Part shown: positions 1 through 7,990 of the stretch, one piece after another
Position numbering within the stretch: the stretch's first letter is position 1
How the letters are laid out: every line of letters begins with the position of its first letter
Assembly (NCBI GenBank): GCA_011050085.1
Contig: DRGL01000079.1
Span: 62,001-126,000 of the forward strand
Length of the DNA: 64,000 nucleotides
Direction: 5' to 3'
Source of the DNA: Pricia antarctica
GTDB lineage: Bacteria > Bacteroidota > Bacteroidia > Flavobacteriales > Flavobacteriaceae
Made by a program: the position numbers and the translations under genes
Notes under the pieces: model-generated
What the model was told of the DNA's origin: nothing
The model's database searches: none
The model's input: only the letters and a program-made list of their open reading frames with translations

Positions 1-36
1 AATTCTCCTTTTGAAACTCGCTATTTGTATACAAGT

Positions 37-68
37 AAAAAAGCCATCGCAATGCGATGGCTTTTTTT
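37..68. terminator. Bidirectional rho-independent terminator-like hairpin
   Basis: AAAAAGCCATCGCA-at-(T)GCGATGGCTTTTTT: perfect stem flanked by A-run and T-run, just downstream of the minus-strand HPF gene. Confidence 0.8.
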
Positions 69-99
69 ATATGAAAATACTATATATACTAAAAGATGC

Positions 100-402
100 T
101 TAGTGCGATTTCAGCTTTTCTTTCCTTTTTTTCAATTGCCTATCCAATTCGCTTACGGATTCCTTTATAGATGCTTCGAAACTGTCATGACTGGCCTCGG
201 CAAAAAGACGCGGTCCCGGTGCACTTAAACGAATGTTGCAAATCATTCCTGTATCGTGAGAGGATGTATTCTCGGTTTTAAAAAACACATCCGCCCGAAT
301 GATAAAATCATATTTATCGACCAGCTTATTGATTTTTTGAGTCGCCAATTCCTCTAAACGTGGACTGGCCTGTACGTCGTCGTATTCAAAATTTATGTCC
401 AT
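100..402 (-). CDS. hpf: HPF/RaiA-family ribosome hibernation factor (short form)
   Basis: 100 aa; MDINFEYDDVQASPRLEELATQKINKL...DVFFK...EASIKESVSELDRQLKKRKEK is typical of the RaiA/HPF family. Confidence 0.85.
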   Translation of the reverse strand: MDINFEYDDVQASPRLEELATQKINKLVDKYDFIIRADVFFKTENTSSHDTGMICNIRLSAPGPRLFAEASHDSFEASIKESVSELDRQLKKRKEKLKSH

Positions 403-713
403 AATTATTTAATTTTTGTGATTCCCTGCAATTTAGCATTAAAGCCCCCTTTTGAAGCATGGAAAACCATATATTTTTGACCTTACGACTTTTAATTTGA
501 CAGTATTCAGACGATGTTATCAATGAAAACATCCTTTAAAATCACAGTATCTTAAGAGAACAATAAGAAAACCTAAACTTACTGTTAAAGTGAGAAATAT
601 CTTCACAATACATTCAAATCCAATTAATTAATTTTATAACTTTAATAACTCAAGCAAATACCAGTATAAAATATTCTTATATATCATGAAGCCTCAACTA
701 AAATCCCTTTCCC

Positions 714-1052
714 ATGGAAACACTCACTCAAAGACCTCCCGTCATCCGCGAAATTGACCGAAATGCATTGGTAATTCGTCTAGAAAGGAACCAGAAAGAC
801 CTTTTACAGCTTAAAAGTCAACTCAATTCATATCGTTGCGAGCCCAAAACGCATATGTTGTTCGAATACATCGAAAATTTAAAAAACGGCATGGAGCGGC
901 TCCGGATTTCCAATTTGGAAATTATCGGTGGTCTAAGGCAACAACGAAAAGCTATCAGTGATTTGATCGAAAGAGCCAAGCTGCAGTTATTGAAATTCAA
1001 TCAATTGAAAGAAGGCGTTGCGGATTATCTTGCCCGATGCATGAACCATTAA
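714..1052 (+). CDS. Hypothetical coiled-coil protein, 112 aa
   Basis: ORF with ATG, no recognised domain; heptad-like Leu/Ile pattern. Confidence 0.5.
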   Translation: METLTQRPPVIREIDRNALVIRLERNQKDLLQLKSQLNSYRCEPKTHMLFEYIENLKNGMERLRISNLEIIGGLRQQRKAISDLIERAKLQLLKFNQLKEGVADYLARCMNH

Positions 1053-1116
1053 TTTGGGTTAAAACGGAGTAACTTTTGTTCTCGGTTTACGTGCAATCTT
1101 AATTAACATTTGCTAG

Positions 1117-1152
1117 AAAGTAAATATAACAGTAGATGTTGATATTTACTTT
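1117..1152. repeat. Long hairpin (stem-loop)
   Basis: AAAGTAAATATAACA-gtaga-TGTT(g)ATATTTACTTT: 15 bp stem with one bulged G. Confidence 0.75.
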
Positions 1153-1339
1153 GTCAATTGTCTTCTTAGTTGCTGTCGTTAAGTTCCAATTTGGAATTAA
1201 TCCTGGTTTCCAGATTTATTTAAACATCCTTTAGTTGTAATAAGCTTTATTTCCGTTATCTGATAAACTTTCTTGGTAGAGTATAAGTGGCGTTGAGGAA
1301 TATATAGACTTCTTCTCCTAGCCATTCTTAATAAATTCT

Positions 1340-1367
1340 ATTTTACATAATATAAATTATAGTACAA
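1340..1367. other. Candidate dif/XerCD-like recombination site
   Basis: ATTTTACATAA-TATAAA-TTATAGTACAA. The reverse complement TTGTACTATAATTTATATTATGTAAAAT matches the B. subtilis dif sequence as I recall it (ACTTCCTAGAATATATATTATGTAAACT) at 21/28 positions, with a near-perfect XerD arm. Confidence 0.4.
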
Positions 1368-1642
1368 AATCTAGCAAATACCCGGATAGCGCTTTTCCGC
1401 GCTATTTGATATAATATCAGATATAACAACGCCCAAGCGTTTTATATCGGCCGATATTATGTCAAAGGGAATTTGCGGCTTTAAAGATTAATGGTTTAAA
1501 AGAAACTTGGGATTTTCAAAAAGGTAACAGCCTAATTATTATAGGTAACTTCAATATTTCTGCGAAGAAAAAAGAGCATGAAATTTCAACTTCTCAGAAA
1601 CCCGAATAGAAAACTTTCGGCTGTATCTATAATTTGCCGTTA
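1357..1642 (+). repeat. R1 repeat copy A (non-coding, contains a three-way-junction structure)
   Basis: Diverged direct copy of 6860-7148 (TTATAGwACAAA..TAGCAAAT..ATAGCGCTTTTC..; GGGAATTTGCGG; AGATTAATGGTTTAAAAGAAAC; GGTAACAGCCTAATTATTATAG; TTTCGGCyGTATCTATAATT). Confidence 0.9.
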
Positions 1643-1968
1643 TGAAAAATAGCCGCTGCCAAACGCTCGATTGCTTTTTAAATTCTAAAATGCTGAAAAA
1701 CACATTTTAAATTTAAACACTCCCGATACTTCGGGAGCCATTGCTTGCCAACACCAAAACCTGCCTGCAGGTAGGCTGGAAAGCAAAACTTTTAGATTCT
1801 TTTGAAATTTGCGATTTATGAGAAATTGTCTGCCAATAAATTTTCATAAATTTCTCTTCAGTTTGCCGCAACAGCTAAAATTTTCTCTGCGAGTAAAATT
1901 CTTAGCCCTTGCTACCTTCCGTGTTCCTAGAAACCTTTTCTTTAATTTCTATTTGACATAATGTTTTA

Positions 1969-2508
1969 CTACAATCCACTTCGCTTACCAAACTGAGGTT
2001 TTTTCATATCCCAAATCGTTTGTTCAATCAATTCTATACCTAGTTTATTATCTGTTGAAACTTTGTAAATGCCTAGAGTCAAATCTATATTCTTAGGAAA
2101 CCAACGTATTAAGTGCAACGAATAAGTTGTTTTATTTGCATACCCAAAATGTTGATTTAAACGTGTTTTTAAAGCCTTGGAAGTCCCGACATATATAGTA
2201 TTGCTTGTATTTTCATTAAATTTTGAAATTTTCAACTCGTTTCCCTCTTCAGAATTATTAAAGCTAGAAAAGGTCTCATAAATATGCTTGATTAAACTAT
2301 TATCACCGACACTTTCAATTACGTAAATGTACCTTCCTTTCATTTTAGAAAGCTCTTTTAGAATCTCTTGAATCTTTATTTTATCAAATAGAGTTTTTCC
2401 AGAAATTTTATATTCCTTCACCTGTTGAAACGAACAATTCTTTATATAAACTAAGACATTTTCAACTTTATCTATAGTTGTATTTATTACTATTTGTGGG
2501 TTCATCAT
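1969..2508 (-). CDS. GIY-YIG-like nuclease-domain protein, 179 aa
   Basis: Motifs GRYIYVIES...NTIYVGTSKALKTRLNQHFG...ELIEQTIWDMKKPQFGKRSG match the GIY-YIG layout (GIY / YVG-TS-LKxRL-QH / E). Confidence 0.65.
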   Translation of the reverse strand: MMNPQIVINTTIDKVENVLVYIKNCSFQQVKEYKISGKTLFDKIKIQEILKELSKMKGRYIYVIESVGDNSLIKHIYETFSSFNNSEEGNELKISKFNENTSNTIYVGTSKALKTRLNQHFGYANKTTYSLHLIRWFPKNIDLTLGIYKVSTDNKLGIELIEQTIWDMKKPQFGKRSGL

Positions 2509-2590
2509 TTTAGATATTCAAGTAGTTCTTTTCTTTTTTTCTTGATAAAAAAAGAAATAAAAACCTGCAGGCAGACAGGAATCAAGGCTA

Positions 2591-2796
2591 ACAGATTCCC
2601 GAAGCTTCGGGATGGAAAAAATCCACCTACGGCGGACAAGTTGTACGGGTCGGTCGCTAAATTTTAGGATCCATTGTAACTCTTAAGACTGCCATACGAC
2701 AATACAACCAATATCGCGGTTAGCAATTACTGTAACCAGCCCCCTAAAATTCTTAACGCTCCTCTCCCCTATTGTTTTGCTAAAATTCTCTTAGGC
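2591..2796 (+). repeat. R2 repeat copy A
   Basis: Diverged direct copy of 7991-8236: TTCCCGAAG.TTCG.GATGG, TGTACG..TCGG, GCTAAATTTTAGGATsCATTGTA.C.CTTAAGAC, AAAATTCTTAACGC.CC.CTCCC.TATTGTTTT..CyAAAATTCTC.TAGGCC. Confidence 0.85.
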
Positions 2797-2807
2797 CTTT
2801 TAACCTT

Positions 2808-4070
2808 TTAGAATAATTCATCATCATCAGGTTCTGGTAGTTCTAAAGCTTTGACTGACTGGATAGCGTTGCCAGCAAAACCTTTAATTGAGCCATACAT
2901 ATGTACGGTATTGGTTACAACCTTATCAATTTGTTTTTCACGTTGCTTCCAAATCCGCTGCATAGAACGTTTTTCGCTTTCCAAATCAGATTTCATTTGG
3001 GTAAATCCCTCTACTATTGCTTCTACCTGCATGCGAAAAGTATTTCCTGTAAGAAATGTGTAAAGCATATCCATTTTATCACCTTTATTTTCCTGAGAAC
3101 TAATTGCCGTATTTAGCTTAACAATAGTTTCTCTTAGAACTGTGCAAAGGCCTTTAAATTCTTCATAGTTGCATATCCATATCCCGTCTTTCAACCCCAT
3201 TCTATCCATATTTGATGGCATAACCTCAGTTACTAAAACTCCAATATTAGCTCCTTTATCACGAATGTATGCTTTAAATTTTTCAATCCAAGTAGGTTGA
3301 AAATCTTTGCTACGCTTGCTATCATAAAAAATTGAACCACAGTTTTGAATGGCGCGTGTATTCACAATTTGAATACAATCCCCACCACGCGCCCCTTTTT
3401 TAATCTCCTCGATTGAATCTAAAGGAAATTGTATTGCTAGCCATTCTTCGATTGCCAATTCTTGCACTTCTCCTTGCAATTGCATTGAACCTTGCTCTTG
3501 CTTACGTTTCATCTCTTCAGTAAGCTTTTTTTGCGCTTCTAACTGCATCTCCATTTCCTTGAACCGTAGTTCATTTTTTTCAGCTTCTGTTTTCCGAATT
3601 TTTTCCTTTTCCAGAAAAAGTATTTCATTTAGTTTTTTCTGCGCCTCAGTCTCGGCAGCTTCTTTTAATTCACTTTTTTCTCGTTTTAATTTCTCAATTT
3701 CTGCCCTAGAACGATTTAGTTCTTTTACTTGCTCTGATTTCGCATTTAATTCAGTTTGCAAAGCTTTAAATTGTTCTGATTGCTCTTCTAAAAGTTTTGA
3801 TTTTACCTTCTGTTCAATAAGTATCTTTTCTTCTTTTAACTGTGATTGTAACTTTTCTTGAAAAAGTTCATTTTCTTGTTTTTTCTTCTGTTCGAACTCC
3901 GCTTTTTCTTGCTTTAGCTTTTCTTGTTCAAGAATGTACTTTTTCCTTTCTTCTGCTATTTGAGATTGGTATTTCTTCTTGATATCTTCTTCAAGTTGGT
4001 GCGTAAGGATATCTTGTACATCAATGGATGTACCGCAATTAGGGCATTCTATCTTAGTTTCTTCCTTCAC
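2808..4070 (-). CDS. DUF2130-family protein: N-terminal CxxC zinc-finger-like motif, long coiled coil, C-terminal nuclease-like domain
   Basis: IECPNCGTSIDVQDIL start, extended K/E/Q coiled coil, then GARGGDCIQIVN...CGSIFYDSKRSKDFQPTWIEKFKAYIRDKGANIGVLVTEVMP as in DUF2130/COG4487 proteins. Confidence 0.8.
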   Translation of the reverse strand: MKEETKIECPNCGTSIDVQDILTHQLEEDIKKKYQSQIAEERKKYILEQEKLKQEKAEFEQKKKQENELFQEKLQSQLKEEKILIEQKVKSKLLEEQSEQFKALQTELNAKSEQVKELNRSRAEIEKLKREKSELKEAAETEAQKKLNEILFLEKEKIRKTEAEKNELRFKEMEMQLEAQKKLTEEMKRKQEQGSMQLQGEVQELAIEEWLAIQFPLDSIEEIKKGARGGDCIQIVNTRAIQNCGSIFYDSKRSKDFQPTWIEKFKAYIRDKGANIGVLVTEVMPSNMDRMGLKDGIWICNYEEFKGLCTVLRETIVKLNTAISSQENKGDKMDMLYTFLTGNTFRMQVEAIVEGFTQMKSDLESEKRSMQRIWKQREKQIDKVVTNTVHMYGSIKGFAGNAIQSVKALELPEPDDDELF

Positions 4071-4096
4071 AAAATTCTATTTTTCACCTTAAAAAA

Positions 4097-6499
4097 TCAG
4101 AAACTTGCTTCTGTTATATTTTCACCAATACTGTTGAGTAAGGCTTCGTACTGGTCATAATCCTGTTTTATCCTCTCTATAATTAATTTGGCACTAGTAT
4201 TCATTTCTGGTACCTCAATGATTGTTTCTCCTCTTTCAAAAGCCCCACTTAAATGAGAATATTCATTATTAATCCTATCGGTCAAAACAACTGGAATATC
4301 ATCAGTTCCAAAGAATTTCTTCATTTTTTCTATTTGACTAGATGCATCCGGGTACTTATAATAAAGATACAATTCCAAAAATTTCCTCGCAGAGTTACCA
4401 AAATTGTAAAATGCGGTATAATTAGTATCATTAACACTTTCCATTTTTGAACATTTGTAAATCTGCTCAAACAAATAATTAAATTCTGTTACGTAATCCC
4501 TTAAAAAATGTGGCATCAATTTAATTACTGAGTTTTTATCATTTCGTTGAATCAAAAGATACCTATACTTGGTCTTTGTTTCTTTCGTCGTGGCAGCTCC
4601 TGGCAGTCTTTTGAGGTATTTTAAGAAGTTTAAGTTGTGGGTTGATATGAATAATTGCTCAAAATCACCTTTTCCATATATTTGAGTATTGATTAAAGTA
4701 TAAATGAAAAAAATATGATTACTATCAAGACTAGATATTGGGTCATCAATCCATATAATAGGTTTTTTGCCCTTGGTATCTACTTCTTGAAGTTTGGCCA
4801 TAAAATAGCAAAATGCAATTAAACTGATTTCTCCTTCACTTAAGTGATGGGCCTTTTTACCTTCTCGATGAATTTCAAACCTATATCTTTTCTGACCAGT
4901 ATCGACATCCTCAAATTCTACGGCTTTTAAGGTCAAGAATTTATGCCCAAAATGACTGTTTAAAAATTCATTTACTTTTTCTGCGCCTTTGCTTTCATCC
5001 TTTAGCTCTTTTTGTTTCATAGAAATCGAACTTAGGGTTTCGTCTACTTCTCCCTGCTTTAGATCTCTTGTTTTCTTTTCTTCTTTTTCAACAGAATCTA
5101 AATCGGTAATATTGTCAATTTGTTCATCATATTTAATTGTAGCAATGAAATCGTATATTTCCCTTAAACGCAAGGCTTTCTTGGCTTTTCCTTGGTCAGT
5201 ATTTAATTTTTCCGAGTAGGCATTCGACTTAATGCTTAATTCCTCAATCTTTTCTAAAGCCGTTTTCATATTGGATGTGTGATCACTTACTTTTACAAAT
5301 GAATGCACGTTCAAAATATCATTTTTTCGCGCTTCCAAGAGATCGATTAAAGAATCGAGGGATTTTTCAAAATCAATGATAGTAGAATCAAGGTTTTCTT
5401 TTAGGTTATCGAATTTTGGGACATATTTTGCGTAGTACTCGTCTCCTTTAGAAATTTCTAATGTGTTCAAAAGTTTTTTTTCATCCTTGATTTTAGAAAT
5501 CAATTCTACAATATCATTCTCCAGTTTATCAGATTCCTCATCAAAATGCTTTTCTAATTGATCCCAACGTGTACTATCAATTTTGTTATCGCAAAATGCA
5601 CAAGTTTCTAATTTGTTTTTATGCAGCTCCCTACCTTTTTTCACCCATTTATTTAATATTGCATCTTTTAGTAAACTATCTATCTTATTCGATTGGACAA
5701 TTGGTTTTATTACCAATTCTTTGGCTTTCCTAGAAAAAGTTTGAAATGATAAATCTAGTTCCGATATTTGAGATATATCTTCCTTTTTCTTCTCTTCAAG
5801 TGACTTTTCAGCCAAAATCTTGCGTTCATCCGAAAGAGGTTTGAACTCATCTTTCTTTACTAATTGGATTTCATTTCTGAGTTTGGAATTTGTATAGTTT
5901 TGGTCTCCAAATTTCTCTGGATTGTATTTGATTCCAGTTTGTCTGCCAATGGCTTTCTCATTTAATTGGGAATTGAGCGAATTCTTTGCTATGTCATGGC
6001 TTCTCTTCGCTGTGCTATAAATACCGTTGAGGGTTTTTAAATCTTTATATAGGCCAGTCTCTAAGTCCTTTTCATTACTTCCAAGTTTATCTTTTAAACC
6101 ACTAATTTCTTTTTCTATGACATTATTATCTCCGCCAAGAATTGCAAATGGTTGAACATTTTCCTCAGGGTTTGCGATAAAATTTAGGTTCTGCTTAATA
6201 AAATCTTCATTGAATACTCGAATAACCTGGGTGTGGGCCGAGAAATCATTGTGTGTTACTTCATTACCTTCGGAAAAGGAAATACAACATTCTGGATTTT
6301 CATATTTATCTGAAATCTCACCATGTTCCATAGCTCGAAGTGCTCTAGAAAGTGTAGTTTTTCCAGAGTAATTTCTTCCATAAATGATATTTGTTTTTTT
6401 AAGTTCAAGAACTTGATTTTCATTATCGACTACTTCAGAATCCCAATCAAATCCATTGAAAACTGCCAGATTATTTAAGGATTTAATTTTACTTATCAT
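4097..6499 (-). CDS. rloC: RloC-like anticodon nuclease (AAA_13/ABC-type ATPase with zinc hook and C-terminal ACNase triad), 800 aa
   Basis: Walker A GRNYSGKTT; coiled coil with CAFC (codons 5591-5602); ABC signature HLSEGE; Walker B IIWIDDPISSLD; H-loop STHN; C-terminal NSARKFLELYLYY...NNEYSHLSG (R at 4385-4387, E at 4373-4375, H at 4253-4255). Confidence 0.75.
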   Translation of the reverse strand: MISKIKSLNNLAVFNGFDWDSEVVDNENQVLELKKTNIIYGRNYSGKTTLSRALRAMEHGEISDKYENPECCISFSEGNEVTHNDFSAHTQVIRVFNEDFIKQNLNFIANPEENVQPFAILGGDNNVIEKEISGLKDKLGSNEKDLETGLYKDLKTLNGIYSTAKRSHDIAKNSLNSQLNEKAIGRQTGIKYNPEKFGDQNYTNSKLRNEIQLVKKDEFKPLSDERKILAEKSLEEKKKEDISQISELDLSFQTFSRKAKELVIKPIVQSNKIDSLLKDAILNKWVKKGRELHKNKLETCAFCDNKIDSTRWDQLEKHFDEESDKLENDIVELISKIKDEKKLLNTLEISKGDEYYAKYVPKFDNLKENLDSTIIDFEKSLDSLIDLLEARKNDILNVHSFVKVSDHTSNMKTALEKIEELSIKSNAYSEKLNTDQGKAKKALRLREIYDFIATIKYDEQIDNITDLDSVEKEEKKTRDLKQGEVDETLSSISMKQKELKDESKGAEKVNEFLNSHFGHKFLTLKAVEFEDVDTGQKRYRFEIHREGKKAHHLSEGEISLIAFCYFMAKLQEVDTKGKKPIIWIDDPISSLDSNHIFFIYTLINTQIYGKGDFEQLFISTHNLNFLKYLKRLPGAATTKETKTKYRYLLIQRNDKNSVIKLMPHFLRDYVTEFNYLFEQIYKCSKMESVNDTNYTAFYNFGNSARKFLELYLYYKYPDASSQIEKMKKFFGTDDIPVVLTDRINNEYSHLSGAFERGETIIEVPEMNTSAKLIIERIKQDYDQYEALLNSIGENITEASF

Positions 6500-6787
6500 A
6501 TTAAACTTGTTTAAATTATCATTCTAGATGAACTACAATTTGCAGTTGACATCATAAATGATAGGTATGTGAATTATGGTTTGAAAAAATTGAGATGAGA
6601 GGCAAACGAAAATATAATAATTTAACATGATTTCAATCACGGAAACCCGTAATAAAGTCAAATATTGTAGTAAAAAACCATTTCACACACATTGCCTTTC
6701 ATCCTGCTGTCGGTCAGTTAATAAGTGTTCCATTACCCTTTGAGAGGAAACTTTTTAGAAGAAAAATTTAAAGAAAAGTTGAAGTAA

Positions 6788-6814
6788 ATACTTTGCTTTT
6801 CCAAAGCAAAGTAT
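6788..6814. repeat. Perfect hairpin
   Basis: ATACTTTGCTTT-tcc-AAAGCAAAGTAT, 12 bp perfect stem, no T-run. Confidence 0.8.
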
Positions 6815-6859
6815 CATAACCCTCCTACGCAAATAGCTCCAGCGGGCAGGCGCAAGACA

Positions 6860-7148
6860 TTATAGAACAAATAGTAGCAAATTCCAGTATAGCGCTTTTC
6901 GCGCTATTTGATATAATTGCAGATATGACCTTTGCGTAGCGAATCATATCGGCAGCAATTATGTAAAAGGGAATTTGCGGTTTTAAGGATTAATGGTTTA
7001 AAAGAAACATGAGATTTTCAAAAAAGGTAACAGCCTAATTATTATAGTTAGTTTTAATATTTTGGGAAGAAAAAAGAGTATTAAATTTCAACTTGTTCGA
7101 AAGCTATAACGAGGAACCTTTCGGCCGTATCTATAATTAGTGGTTATT
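6860..7148 (+). repeat. R1 repeat copy B
   Basis: Diverged direct copy of 1357-1642, with the same three-way-junction fold and compensatory changes. Confidence 0.9.
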
Positions 7149-7381
7149 TAAAATTACCTAGTAACCAATCATTCTACCTACAAATGCTATATTTTCTCTT
7201 CGGATTCGTTTCTTTCCGTTTCTCACTTTTCAGGTAATCTTATTCAATTCGATATTTTACATAATCTTCGAAATGAAACCTTTGGTCTACTATATTTTAC
7301 AACTCATCGGAAATACCAATTCGCTTATGGCTTTGGTATGCAAATTGGAATTGCAAATTATACATATATAAAGACCAAACC

Positions 7382-7891
7382 ATGATAATCTTTGTAATTA
7401 TAGCAATATTAGCTTACGCTTTCTATAGATTCTATTCTTTTGAACGACAGGAAACATCACAACACCATAATTCTAAAGATCATAACAGATCGTTTATAAT
7501 AGGCTCACAATTTGAAAATTTTGTAAGATTTAATTATTACGGTTCAAATTATGAAACTACACATGTAACACCATCGCATGAAGAAAATTGCATTGAATTT
7601 AATGACGAATCTTATAAACCAGATTTAAAGTTAAGAGATTCAAACACTGGAAAAGAATTTTGGATAGAATGCAAATACCGAAGCTATAAACATAATACAA
7701 AGGAATATAAAATCATAACAGAAAATCAATTACAGAGGCATAGACGTATTAAAGATTCTCCCGTATTTGTAATATTGGGTATTGGTGGTAAACCAAATAA
7801 GCCATTATATCTTTATAAAATTCCTATTGCGAAATGCAAGTCAGTTATGACTATAGGTCACTTATTTAACCAGTTTCAGATAAATAAGTAA
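7382..7891 (+). CDS. Predicted membrane-anchored PD-(D/E)XK nuclease-like protein, 169 aa
   Basis: N-terminal TM helix MIIFVIIAILAYAFYRF; YKPDLKLRDSNTGKEFWIECKYRS = PD-x(n)-ExK core; downstream Q-rich helix ITENQLQRHRR. Confidence 0.65.
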   Translation: MIIFVIIAILAYAFYRFYSFERQETSQHHNSKDHNRSFIIGSQFENFVRFNYYGSNYETTHVTPSHEENCIEFNDESYKPDLKLRDSNTGKEFWIECKYRSYKHNTKEYKIITENQLQRHRRIKDSPVFVILGIGGKPNKPLYLYKIPIAKCKSVMTIGHLFNQFQINK

Positions 7892-7990
7892 TATCGAATT
7901 TTAAATTTCTGATTACTATTATCCATTTCTTAATGTACCAGAAAATAGGTTATGCGATAGCATGTGAAATTCAAATCACAATGCAACGCT

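Noticed and set aside
1357-1642. R1 as a classical integron attC site
   Set aside because: No integron integrase in the window and no convincing GTTRRRY/RYYYAAC core pair. The fold is attC-like only in being structured with an asymmetric bulge, so only a generic folded-site/RNA hypothesis is kept.
2597-2612. TCCCGAAGCTTCGGGA palindrome and nearby CCTGCAGGCAG motifs as a unique regulatory site
   Set aside because: Short GC-rich palindromes of this kind are, as I recall, common dispersed sequences in flavobacterial intergenic DNA; listed only as part of R2.
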